Below, piece after piece: positions 1 to 14,796 of a stretch of 64,000 nucleotides of DNA. The position numbers and the translations under genes are program-made. The stretch is from Capsaspora owczarzaki ATCC 30864 (lineage: Eukaryota > Opisthokonta > Filasterea): the NCBI RefSeq assembly GCF_000151315.2, contig NW_011887299.1, positions 1,388,885 to 1,452,884 of the forward strand, given 5' to 3'. The notes beneath the pieces are model-generated. The model saw nothing but the letters and a program-made list of their open reading frames with translations. It ran no database searches and was not told the origin of the DNA. Numbering within the stretch: the first letter of the stretch is position 1; every line of letters starts with the position of its first letter.

Positions 1-49
1 CAAATTCCATCCCTTGTTGCCCCCCCCACACACACACACACACAGTAAA

Positions 50-2064
50 TCACATAAAGCTGACATTCATCTCGTTCGGATTGGTAGAGTGTAGTTGAAA
101 GGACGCGGTGCTCGTTGGACTATGAGCGGCTTGGGTGTGAACCACTTTCTGACCAAACCGAACTCGCGGAGTCGCTCGAACCGACCCCGGCGCATTCTTT
201 GAGCCAAACGAGCTGCTAGAACGAAGGATACTGGCGGGTGCTTTGACTTCTGTGGCGTGAAACAAATCAAAGAAGAAAAGGAAAAAAGGAAAAAAAAAAA
301 AGAGAACGACAGAAACAAACAAACAAAAAAAAAAAATACAAATAAAAAAGGCAGCGCAAGGTGCGTTGAAATGAGTCAAACTCCCTGGAAACAATCGTCT
401 TGCACTGTTACAGAAACGTACCAGATGGTCGATACGCTGGTTGGGGACGAGCAGCCGGGGTAGACGGGAAGAGAAAGCTGGTGGAGCCGTGGTCTTCCAC
501 GTCTTCATCGTTCGTGTTCAGATCCAACGTGACATCTGCATCACTAAACATGCGGCTTTGAGCGCCAGCCCAGATCCCGTTATTATGATGAGTGATCAAC
601 GATTCGTTCAGAGATTGTGCCTTCAGAATGTTGTTTTCTCGAGGAGAGCCGATGGGAAGCAACGATACATCCAGCAACGATCGAGCTGCAGCAGATGGGT
701 GGGCGCGCACCGACGAGGAGCTAGAGAACATGGCCTCGGAGCGTGCGGGTGACGATTGCTTGGCGGTACGAGCTGGATGTTCAAAGTACTGCGTGGAAGT
801 CGTCGGAGGTAGAGACGAGTTGAAGTTGGCAGGGATGGCGGTGCTTCGCCCAGGAGAGGAACTTGCAAAAGACATATCCAGCAATGTTCTGGCGGGAGGA
901 GCTTGTCGGGGTGAAGCAGCAACGACATTCGATTGGCGCAACGTTGAGCGCGAGGTGGTCGTGGACGCTGCTTGCTGCGGCTGGGACGACTGGAATCTGA
1001 GCAAACCGGGTGTGGCAAACAGCTGCTGTCGGATTCCGTTGACGTTTTCGTCTTCCATCGAGCCAGCGGATTGGTCGAGGTTGTTGAGTGAGACCTGGTT
1101 CTGGTTCTGGTTCTGGTGCAGCGAGGAGAAGGAGGAAGAGTTTGCCGTTCCCAGTGCAGGCGCGAGCGACGCTGCAGGATTCCGTTTGGCTGCCGCCCAC
1201 GAAAGCAACTCAGCTTCGACGGTTTGGAGCCGTGATGCAACATCATCGGATACAAAGGCATCCTCCTGCTCGTCTTCTTCCTCCTCCTGCTCTTCCTCTT
1301 CCTCGTCCTGCACCTCCAGCATACTTCCGTGGAGCAAATCCTCCGCGGCATCGAGTTCTTCGTCGTCGTAATGAATTTCAGGCATGATGCTCATGTCGTT
1401 CAGGTTTGTCGCGGCCATGGGCGAGCGATGCGCGTCCCCCGAGCCCCACGCTCCGGGCGATCGATGCGACATTGCTGACTGCGGCGTTGACGACGCTGCT
1501 GCTATGGGAGAGACATCTGGCTCGGGGAGAAGCTGCAGCACGGTTGAGCGCACATCGTCCCCGCGAAGTTCCATCTCAACCATGTCGTCCAGACCCGCTC
1601 CAGGCAGAAGATCGTGCTCGACGATACTGTCGGCAGAGAATTTGAAGGAGAATGGAGCCGCACGCGATGATGCAGATGATGATGATGCAAGGCCTGATGC
1701 AAAAAGTGGCGTTTGAGAGGACTGCGCGAGCGGCGTTTGCTGTCGCGAGCTTGCAAACATTCCAGGTCGCTCTGGAGTCTGCTCTGCTGCTGCAGACATG
1801 GACAAATCATCCTCTTGTGGCAGGATGGAAAAGTTGAGCGGTGCAAATACGTGATGCTGTTCCTGCGCGCCCTCGTCGGCCAAGTCTTCCTCGTCAGGAT
1901 CAGCCTCATCCAGTCCGGCCTGGTCAGTATCAACCTCGTCCTCGCTGCCGTCGTGAACCGCTGTTGGACCAAAAGAAAGATTTGGGGTGCTGGAAGTGGT
2001 TGAACGAAGAGCGGGCTGCGACAACAGGGAGGTTTGGACTTTTCCAACGCCAATCGGCGACGGT

Positions 2065-2095
<31 letters not shown>

Positions 2096-4375
2096 GACCG
2101 CCAAGATTCTGCGTGAGGCTGCTGCTCATATCATTCTGAAAACTAGGTCGCTGCACACGTGCGCCGGGGGTTTTCGGAGACAATTTCAACTGGTTTGAGC
2201 GTCGGTGAGTTGGTGGTGCAGCGGGAGTCGTGACAGAAGGTTTGAGCGCGACGGCCGTAGCTCTTCTACAGGTCGAGAAACACAAAAGCACCATTGCACC
2301 GTGAGCCATTTAATTTGCACGCTCCAACAAAAACCTCGCCCAGCCACCTGCTGAAACTGCAGTACTGACTTTGATGGAGGTGTGCGGTCTGGCAGCAAAC
2401 CGTGCGGAAGTCGTTGGACACTGCTTTCTCGGAGTCGATCCAGCTCGCTCGAGGCGTCCGTTCTCAGCTGCTGCGCGTTGGCGAGGTGAGCCGAGCCGAT
2501 CTTGTTGAGGGTTGCGAGCGTCGACAGGGTCGTTTGCAAGTTTGGCATCAGCGAGTCCTTGGTCCCAGACGCTGCACGAGCCCGCTTGGCAGCCGCCAGC
2601 AAGTCGGCCAGATACAAGTTCCAAACCTTGACCAAGCTCACCAGGTTGACATTGTGGCCAGAATCGACGACTGTGTCCAACGAGCCCTGCGAATTGACGC
2701 GAGACAAAAAGCACAATAGCACAGTTATTCGTGGTTGGTTCATTGCGTGTGTGGCGATGCGTCACAAAAAGACATGCGTACATTTTGGATGTGCGGGCGC
2801 ACCAAGCTGGCCAGCCGTTCGTCCATTGTACACGGCAGGTCGCGGCTGTCAAGCGAGTTGGAATTGGCCGTACCGCTAACAATCGTTTGAAGCATGCCTG
2901 GAAGGTCAAGAAAATTGAGCGACCGCGAAAAAAACAAACAAACAAAACAACCAACAGATTCGTACCTCGATCGCTCGCAATCTGAGCCGTCGCTGTATCA
3001 AATTTGGACCAGAATTCACGCACAGACGCGAGCTCTTGCTGGCGCTCAAACGATGCCATATTTGTTTGGTCGATTTGCGCGGCAGCAAGTGTCATTCGTC
3101 GATCTCGTCGCGAAGCTCGGACTTGAGCAAGTAGCTTTTCCTTTTGAAGATGGAATTTGTCATCAGCCGTAATCTAGTATCAGTACCTCTCTAGCTGTGT
3201 CATCCACCTGTGTGTCAAAACTAAGCGTGATTTTGCTTACTTTCTCAGTCGTTAACGCTCCAAGCTGCTGGCTCAGTTCGTCAACATAGTCGCGGCAACC
3301 CTGCTGCGCACGAGCACTCGACTCGTGCTGGGTCTGGATGATTTCCATTTGTCGAGCAATGTGCAGCTGCAGTTTGCAAAGTCGAGTCAGCACAAAAAAG
3401 AGAAGAAAAGTTGTTTCAATCGGCAACCGGATTGTTGGGGCAACTGTCCAAACCTGCAATGCGCGTTCGGATGCTTCGAGGAGTGCCGGATTTTTCGGGT
3501 CCAATGGACGCACCACTGGTACTGTGAGTGGTCGTATTCGTAAGATTCGAGTGAGAGCCAAAGCGAAAAGCGACAAAGGGTCGAGCGGGTTTGGAACAAA
3601 CCGTCGACCCAAACCCAAAAAACATGCCGTACCTTTGCCTTGGAGCCGTTGCTTGAGTACAAACGAGGAGAGCTTGAGCACGAGCCAGTAGAATCGCTCG
3701 CCTTGCGGGGCAAGCAGCAGCGACGGCGCGAGTCGTGGCAGCTGCGCGTCGGGATGCGCCTCGTCGATGCGCGTGAGCCAAGCCATGACGGCCTTGCGGA
3801 AGTCTTGCTCTTGCTGCTTGTCGCTCACGGGATAGCATCCACGGAAAGTCTGCAGCCAAATCAACCGCCAAATCAACAGAGGAGTCAACGTCACGGAAAC
3901 AAACAGCATCGCAGCCATGCACGGGGTCGTAGAAGAGCAGCAACAAACACAAAAGGAGGGGGAATAGAAGAAAAAAGCGCGCCAAAATCAAAATCTGAAA
4001 CAAAAGGTTCGAGTATCAGAGCGAGGCGAGGCGAGGCGAGGCGCCGACGCTGGACGCTGGGCTTTCTGGCAGTCTCAACAACAAGAGAGTCATAAACAGA
4101 CAGCCAAAGCGACGGGTCGATGACGTGGGAGAGGAGAGTACGAGAGAGCGAGAGAAAGAGATGGAGAGGCTTGCCTGTGTGGCGAGCGGCTCGTTCAGGG
4201 CGCCAAAGACAAGGCGCAGGACAATCTCCATGCCTTTCTTGTTGGGAGTGTCAAACATGCCGCGATGGAAGGCGATGCGGTACTGGGACTCGAGCTGAGC
4301 GGCGTCCAGGCCCAGCAGAACGAGGTTGTTGAATGCCGTCGACTTGACTCGCTCGCTCCAGCCAGGCGAAGTCAT
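50..4375 (-). CDS. HAUS6: HAUS augmin-like complex subunit 6
   Basis: Augmin recruits gamma-tubulin to existing spindle microtubules so that new ones branch from them; HAUS6 is the subunit that contacts the gamma-tubulin ring adaptor. Model of nine exons: 4375-4175, 3849-3633, 3521-3454, 3366-3241, 3140-2966, 2897-2782, 2686-2370, 2265-422, 249-50; phases agree throughout and give about 1,087 residues, near the human length. The first two exons match the family N-terminal domain: FDTPNKKGMEIVLRLVFGAL, then CYPVSDKQQEQDFRK and LLLAPQGERFYWLVLKLSSF. The middle is helical; the long eighth exon is Ser/Gln/acid-rich and disordered. The last exon follows a T-rich intron and removes an in-frame stop at 408. 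Exon 4 may instead run to 3187. The first intron appears to start with GC. Confidence 0.85.
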
Positions 4376-5442
4376 TTTTCAAACAGATTGAGAACTAGCG
4401 CTTTACGCTCGGTTGCAGTCAACGAACACAAAAAGAAAAAAAAAATCAAAATAGTCGACTATAACAGCGAAAAAACGAGAACAAGTGGAATTTTGTTTGG
4501 ACCAAAATGGATTTGAACTTTGAATTGGCAACGCTCATGAAGCAAAGCTTGGATGATGTGGAAAATTTCTTGCGAATGTAAAAAAGAAATGGGCAATGAA
4601 TAGAACGATGGGAGTGGAAGAAGAATAGAAAAGAATCGGGGGGAAAAAAGCGCAGGAGCAATCCAACAGGGCGCTCAGTCGAAGGCAAACAGCTCCACTT
4701 GCAACAGTCACTCCCAAAGGGCTCGAAAGCCAAGGGTGCAACGTCGCAAGCGAAAAGCAGCAAGCCAAACAACCAAGACGCCTCTGCTGGAGTGCAGGCC
4801 TGCGGGGCTGGGCATACCGCCAAGTGGCAGCCCGCCCGAAAAGAATCCTTCATCAAAAGGAAAGCAAAAGCAAATGCACAAAGAAGAACAAAAGGGAAGG
4901 AAAGAAGAACAAAAGGGAAAGAAAGAGGAAAAGTGGCCCAATAGTGTCGCGAAAACACTGGTTGATTTTCCAAAGGAGGAAAACAAGCAACCCAATTTTT
5001 CAACCAATCTGACAAGACAAGTCGAGAAAAGGGGGAAAGGAGACAAAAAGCCAAAACAACAACAACAACAACAGCAAATCAAACCGTTGTGCGACAACAC
5101 ATACGAGCCATACCAGGATGTGGCGCAAGATGACGTTGATTTGGCCATCAGAAGCGACAGCAAAATCGGGCGAGAGGGTCAAAGTACAAGGTCAGCAAAA
5201 TATAGACACTCATACACAACGCACGTCAACATCCGATTTTGGCGCAAAACACAAGCAGCGAGAGAGAGAGGGAAAGAGCAAGAGGGAGAGGGGCAATCCA
5301 CACCGAGCATCGTCCGAGCGAATCTCAGTTCATCAGGAGCTCAAAGGTGCGAGAAAAGGCCATCATGAAGAGAGGCAGAGAGAGAGGGAGAGAGAGAGAA
5401 GTGGGGGGGGGAGAGAAAGGGAACGAGAGAGCAAGGCTTTAC
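4376..5442. other. Purine-rich stretch downstream of HAUS6 start
   Basis: The + strand is almost all A and G. The first 100 bases should hold the HAUS6 promoter. Several open stretches on the minus strand between about 4.6 and 5.2 kb have protein-like composition, for example around 4650-4800 and 5100-5180, and could be 3' exons of the unidentified minus-strand gene described next, but I could not settle splice sites. I see no RNA gene or known repeat family here. Confidence 0.4.
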
Positions 5443-8989
<3,547 letters not shown>

Positions 8990-9176
8990 CTGAAACACGA
9001 CAGATGGAAGTAGGAGGAGGAGGAGGTTGTTGTTGCAGACGATCCGAAACTCGATCCTCAAACGTGACGAAAGGCCCAAACCGATCGATTGTCCAACCAA
9101 GAGGAAGAGTCAAAAAATATTACGAAAACACTGGCTGATCTTGCATTTTTTTGCTCAAAAGGTGCGCTGGCCGGGT

Positions 9177-12100
9177 TCAAGAGAAGTTCTCGTCGTCCAT
9201 GCTGAGGTGCGGGGAATTCCAGCTCTGATCTGATGTTTCAACCAAGGTCGAAGTTGCCTTTTGCTCTTTTCGCCAATAGTTGCGCGGGTTTTTGATGACT
9301 TTTACAGAACTGCAGGAAGGGGGAGAGGGAGAAACGCTTGACGGTCGTCGGCCTGAATGCTGCTGCAGTGAACGTTGAAGCGTCGACTTTTTGAACGGGA
9401 GAGGGCTGGGGCTTCTGCGTCAAAAACTTTGAACTCCAACAGAAGAAGAAGGCAAGCCTGGCAAGCTGATGATGGGTGAAGATTGGGAGCTGGATGAGAG
9501 AGAGAGGGAAGGGAGGGAGAGAGGGAGAGAGAACCGCATGGAGTCCAACAATGCAAAACGTCAAAGCGACGAAAACAGACAACGGAAAACGCCGCCCGAG
9601 AACACGCCGTCATTGAGACTTGAAGCGACAGTCACACGCGGATACCCCGTGGAGAATTGGAGGGCATTGGAATCGGTGGGGGGGGGAAGAGAGAGAGAGA
9701 GAGAGAGGAAAGATAGAGGGTTGAAAAATCTGGCGGCAAAAAAAAAAACAAAGCAGGAAAAAAAAAAAAGCAAAAGGCGCGTGAGTTTTCTTGGCAGCGA
9801 GAACAAAGCAGAATGAAGAAGATGATGATGAAGGAAGAAGGAAGAGTGAAAAGAAGAAGGAAGAGTGGAAAGGAAGAGTGGGAAATTCAGATTCAAATTC
9901 AAAGAAAAAGAAGAAAAGGGGGGGGGGAAAAAAAAAAGTTTTTTTCAAAAAAACGTCACTTTTTCCAAGAAAGCGCCATTTTTTTTTTTTCCTGCGTCAT
10001 TGCATCACTTTTTTGACAGAGAAACGCGATGCAATCATGACAAGAGTGAAGAAATGAGCGACAGTCAGCGTCAGTGTCATGACTCGTACGCGAAGAGAAG
10101 GAAACACGAAAAAGAAGAGAAGAGAAGAGAATGGAAGGAAGAGAAAAAAGCGAATGGAAAAAAAAAAAGCGAACAGGACCGAAAAACAAAAAGTCACAAG
10201 GCGAAGGGGCCAGTGCGAGATGGCGCGGTGTGTGTGTGCCACAGGGGAGAGTGGAAGAAGAAGGAGAAGAAGAAGGAGGAAGAAAAAGGCGCTCAAATGG
10301 CAGAGGAAGAAGAGGAAGAAGACAAAGAAGACGAGAGAAAAAAAAGAACAGCAAAAGAAAAAGAAAAAGAAAGAAAAAAGAAGAAGAAAAGAAAAAAAAT
10401 ACCAAACCTGCAAAAACACTCCAAAGAAAACCAAAAAAAAAAAAAGAAAGAAAAAGACTGAGCATTTTTTAAATTTGGAAATCGAAAATGAGAACAAACT
10501 CAGACTCGCGAATTGAAAAGTCTATTCGTTTGCTGACTTGCTCTGGCACCAAAAAAGCTTGCCGAATCGAACATCAAAAACACGCAGCCATCGCAGTGAA
10601 AATGCAAAACAAAACACCAGGAACGACGCGTAATCGACGTTCNNNNNNNNNNNNNNNNNNNNNNNNNNNNNNNNNNNNNNNNNNNNNNNNNNNNNNNNNN
10701 NNNNNNNNNNNNNNNNNNNNNNNNNNNNNNNNNNNNNNNNNNNNNNNNNNNNNNNNNNNNNNNNNNNNNNNNNNNNNNNNNNNNNNNNNNNNNNNNNNNN
10801 NNNNNNNNNNNNNNNNNNNNNNNNNNNNNNNNNNNNNNNNNNNNNNNNNNNNNNNNNNNNNNNNNNNNNNNNNNNNNNNNNNNNNNNNNNNNNNNNNNNN
10901 NNNNNNNNNNNNNNNNNNNNNNNNNNNNNNNNNNNNNNNNNNNNNNNNNNNNNNNNNNNNNNNNNNNNNNNNNNNNNNNNNNNNNNNNNNNNNNNNNNNN
11001 NNNNNNNNNNNNNNNNNNNNNNNNNNNNNNNNNNNNNNNNNNNNNNNAAAAATACAAGCGTTAGACCCATCTCCGACAAAAACAACCAATCAGTCACTGC
11101 CGTCCTCTACTCACCGCAGACGCTGCAGAGTGCTATCCAGGGATGCAATTTGAAGCGACGTGACCGCGCCGCCACCGGGATCTGCCATCCCTTTCATCTT
11201 GTTGTGCTCTTGAACCGCCTCAAAGTCAATATCGACACCTGGGCCGTTGGGATTGTCCTTTGCCTCCTGTTTTTGAAACTAGATTGTCCAATCGTGGGGA
11301 CAAAACAAACGTCAGTCTTACGGATCAAAAGCGTACATCCAATGTTCATCCTGAATCAAATTGAAACAAAACAAACGGCCACAGGAAAAAAAAAAAAAAA
11401 AACAAAGCAACAAACAGATCCACGCCTTACCTCAAGCACCTCAATCAGTCGTTGATCGTAGCTCTCGTCATAGATGTCCGGCTGCTCGTAAGTGAGCTTG
11501 TAGCCAGCATCCAGCAGACTCAGCAGAAAGGCGCGAGCACCCCAGTCATCGACGTTTTGGCCACTCGGAGTGGCGGCATCAATGTCGTCCGGTTGAATGG
11601 CAACAAACAGGACGCATGGCGGCCGAGTCGCCAGTGTCTGCAATAGTTGCAGACTCTTCCATACGCGATGCTCGTATCCATTGACGGAGATTTTGAGAAT
11701 TGCCAGGTGATGGTTGTGCGTCAGTTCGTCTCCCAGAGGGACTGCCGGTACAGTGACGCATTCATTCTACGAATGGAATGGCACAAGAAAAAAAAGGCAA
11801 ATCAAACAGAAAAAAAAGGCAACCATCAAATGTCAGCATCCGAACCAGGTTGCTCCAAAATATTCGCACAACAATCTCAACCTTTGCAGTGCTGTTCGAA
11901 ACCAACGATTCTCGCACACATACCTCGTCATACTCCAGCACAGGTCTGACATTTTGCTTGTGGTGAGGATGGTGCTTGAAGCACACCGCGGGCCGGGGTT
12001 CATAGTCGACCGCGACGGGTCGAACCTGGATGAGCGAGCCAAATCCATCGTTGGCTCGGATGGAAGCGTTCAGCAAGGTCAGGTTGTCTTCGAAAGGCTC

Positions 12101-13003
12101 GTACGCATAGACTGGCAAGCCGAAGGAAGCGGCATGCAGCGAGAAAAACCCGATACCCGCGCCGACATCGACCATGATGGCGCGACCTCCGGACTGTCTC
12201 AGCGCCACTGCGGCTGCGGCCTTCAGAACGGTGCAAAACCGCGCCTGCCAGTGCCCATTCATGACAATGTGCTTTCCGAGCTGGTCGCGGAAGGACGAAA
12301 ACACGTACATTTGGAACTGTGCGTGCTCGACCTCGATTTGAAAGAGGTGTGCATAGTGCTGGCCAACCACCTCGCTGCGAATGTGCTTTTCTCGGTTGTC
12401 GCTCACGAACTGAGCATCCCGGAATGCGTCTTCCATGGCCTTTGCCATGAGCTGCAGCGCTCGATCTCCTTGGCGGCCAAACAAGTCGACAGCGTCGAGC
12501 TTTACCGTGGCTTTCGGTGCGCCGCCATTCCGGCTGCCCGTGCCATCAGCATTGGTATCGAGCTGGCTGTCTTGAGGCCTGTCCTCTCCGCCATCGTGCC
12601 AGCGTGCGTCTTGATCGGTGAGAATGTGCAATTCCGAGTCGGCCTCCTCGTTCTTCAGTCCCGCTGCTCCACCGTCGTCGTGGTTGCGCATCGGTGCACC
12701 CGCAGTCTCATCTGCTCGACTGGTGTCGGTGGCTGGCCAGCGAGCGAGCAGGAACGCCCCGCCCAGCAGCAGCATAAAGAGTGCCGCCGCAATGACCGCC
12801 CAGCGCTGCCGCCCTCCTCCTCCTCCTCCTCCTCGTCGCCACCGTCCTCCTGCCAGCAGACTCGATGGTGCAGTGGTCGTCGGGCCGGGTCTTGCGGCAC
12901 CAGCAGAGGTGCGCCATTGCAGCTGTCTTGATCCAGCTCCAGCGCCAAATGCAGAGCTCGTCCATGTCGAGCGGCTGCCCATGACTGCAGAACTGACTGG
13001 CAC
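9177..13003 (-). CDS. FkbM-family methyltransferase, type II membrane protein
   Basis: Predicted S-adenosylmethionine-dependent O-methyltransferase of the FkbM family, probably acting in the secretory pathway. Exons: 13003-11924, 11766-11431, 11278-11115, 9309-9177; phases agree and give 570 residues. A Gly/Arg-rich cytosolic tail is followed by one membrane segment (AVIAAALFMLLLGGAFLLA, about residues 68-86), then a lumenal domain. The SAM-binding motif is MVDVGAGIGFFSLHAA, with the YAYEPFEDN acidic loop after it; exon 2 carries the family motif LKISVNGYEHRVWK. The last exon, ending near SPHLSMDDENFS, was joined across a 1.8-kb intron that includes the 405-base assembly gap, so exons could be missing there. 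It is divergent from the reductase gene at 13340. The substrate is unknown. The second Met at 12982 is an alternative start. Confidence 0.75.
10643..11047. other. Assembly gap (405 N)
   Basis: Unsequenced bases inside the last intron of the FkbM-type gene. The gap is preceded on the + strand by about 900 bases of extreme A/G-rich sequence (9700-10470), which may be why assembly failed. Confidence 0.99.
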
Positions 13004-13339
13004 TTGGCACTTGGCTCTTGGACTGGAGCAGCAGCATTCGTGATTGTTATAGAATTGTACTGTACAGTAGCAATAAAGATGATCAGAGCAAATCTGAGAT
13101 TCTGCTCCTTCAATCTCTCTTGCTGCTCCGCCTCCGTTTCACTTTCCAACATTTCCACCAACCTTCTCAATATACTCGTACATGATCTAGTATATCCTCC
13201 ATTTGCTGATTTTTTTTCTCCGTTCTGGTTGTCAGTCACTCTTCGTTCATTCTCATTCAATTCTTCCAATCTCTCTCTCTCTTTCGGCTTTTCACTTCTC
13301 AGTTCCGCTCCATCTTCAGCAATCGAACAAAACCAAACC
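13004..13339. promoter_or_regulatory. Shared intergenic region between divergent genes
   Basis: 336 bases separate the FkbM-type start and the reductase start, which point away from each other. The side next to the reductase is pyrimidine-rich with CTCT runs (13100-13290), like other 5' ends in this window. No clear TATA box. A shared promoter is an inference from spacing. Confidence 0.5.
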
Positions 13340-14518
13340 ATGCTTGGTAACGCTGCGACTCGCATTGCCGCGCTCGCACCTGCGCTTGCATCGGGGCGTC
13401 GTCCGTCTCCTCACTCTGCTGCTGCTGCTGCTGCTGCTACTGCTCTGCTGCTGCACACAGCTTCCGCTTCCGCCTCCGCCGCCGCTCCTTCTGCTTCTGC
13501 TTCGTCCGTCCCTGCTCGCGTCATTCAAGTCCAGCAGCTGACTGCGGACTTTCGGGCCGCCGTTGCCATTGTCGAGCAGCCAATTCCGCTTCCGCTCAAG
13601 CCAAACCACGTCCTGATCCGCAACCGCTTCCTGGGCATCAACGCGTCCGACATTAACTTTACTGCGGGGCGTTACAACCCGACCGTCAAGCCCCCGTTCA
13701 GCGCGGGTTTCGAGGCGCTGGGCGTTGTCGAGCACGTCGGCGCGGACGTCTCACACCTCCGCGTCGGAGATGCCGTCGTGTACATGGCGGACGGATCGTT
13801 CTCGGAGGTCATCTCGCTGGCTGCTGCGCGGTCGTTCAAGGTCCCGTCGCTCGACCCGGCGTACCTGACCTGCCTCGTCAGCGGCCTCACAGCGTCCATT
13901 GCGCTCGAGGAGTGCGGCGAGATCAAGAACGGCGAAAAGGTCCTCGTCACCGCCGCCGCGGGTGGCACGGGTCTCTGGGCTGTTCAGCTTGCTGCGCTCC
14001 AGGGCTGCAAGGTGTACGGCACGGCGTCGAGCACGGACAAGGTCGAGCTGCTCAACTCGCTCAACTGCCACGGCATCAACTACAAGACGCAGAATCTCAA
14101 GGACGTCCTCAAGGCCGAGGCGCCCACCGGCATTGACGTCGTGTACGAGTCGGTCGGCGGCTCCATGTTTGACACGGCTCTCGGCTCGCTTGCGCAGCGC
14201 GGTCGCCTCATTGTCATTGGCTACATTACTTCGTACGCCGACCCGAGCGCCGCTCCCAAGCCCACCCTCGACTCTGCGTCCATCTGCAGAATCCTCCTGG
14301 GCAAGTCCTGCTCCATTCGCGGCTTCTTCCTGATGCAATACACCGACAAGATCAAGGCGCACTTGGAAAAGCTCATCCAGCTCGTCGCCGACAAGAAGGT
14401 CAAGGGCTTTGTGGACTCGCGCAAATTCGTCGGTCTTGAGGCCGTTGCCGACGCTGTCGAGTACCTGCACACTGGCAAGAGTGCTGGTAAAGTGGTTGTG
14501 GAGCTCCCCGCGCAGTAA
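13340..14518 (+). CDS. PTGR3: Prostaglandin reductase 3 / ZADH2-like zinc-free MDR
   Basis: Medium-chain dehydrogenase/reductase of the quinone oxidoreductase type, closest in my reading to PTGR3 (ZADH2), which reduces 15-keto-prostaglandins or similar enones with NADPH. Single exon, 392 residues; human is 377. The Met at 13340 was chosen because the frame extends upstream only into non-coding pyrimidine-rich DNA. The first 60 residues are Ala/Ser/Arg-rich, consistent with a mitochondrial presequence. The family motif NRFLGINASDINFTAGRY follows, then FEALGVVEHVG, the nucleotide-binding VLVTAAAGGTGLWAVQLA (about residues 206-223), YESVGGSMFD, and the C-terminal substrate domain. No zinc-binding Cys cluster is seen. 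Converges with the 5-oxoprolinase gene, 278 bases away. Confidence 0.88.
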   Translation: MLGNAATRIAALAPALASGRRPSPHSAAAAAAATALLLHTASASASAAAPSASASSVPARVIQVQQLTADFRAAVAIVEQPIPLPLKPNHVLIRNRFLGINASDINFTAGRYNPTVKPPFSAGFEALGVVEHVGADVSHLRVGDAVVYMADGSFSEVISLAAARSFKVPSLDPAYLTCLVSGLTASIALEECGEIKNGEKVLVTAAAGGTGLWAVQLAALQGCKVYGTASSTDKVELLNSLNCHGINYKTQNLKDVLKAEAPTGIDVVYESVGGSMFDTALGSLAQRGRLIVIGYITSYADPSAAPKPTLDSASICRILLGKSCSIRGFFLMQYTDKIKAHLEKLIQLVADKKVKGFVDSRKFVGLEAVADAVEYLHTGKSAGKVVVELPAQ

Positions 14519-14796
14519 ACTTTGGTTGAGGAGTTGGGGCGACTCTTCCAAGCTTTGCGTTTTGTGTTTCTTTTTGACATTGATCTCTTGTTTTTTTTTG
14601 TTTGTGTTTTCGTTTGATTCTGATTTTGTGTTTCGTGCTTCAACCACGTGTTTGTTTTATCATTGCAAATCCAGTTGTTTTCGGTGCACATTCAGAACTT
14701 TAATCGATAGAGCTACACGAAAAAAAAAAAAAATCAACAAAACAAAATAAACAGACCAAACAATCTCGACACAAAAAATGCAACAAATGAACTGTT

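Noticed and set aside
4507-4581. Short + strand open frame starting ATGGATTTGAACTTTG with a GT-like end
   Set aside because: No acceptor or following exon on the + strand fits, and the surrounding tract favours minus-strand transcription.
10488-11153. Open frames spanning the N gap
   Set aside because: The frame is only open because unknown bases cannot hold stops.
13751-14647. Minus-strand open frame opposite the PTGR3-like gene
   Set aside because: Antisense shadow of a well-conserved reductase.
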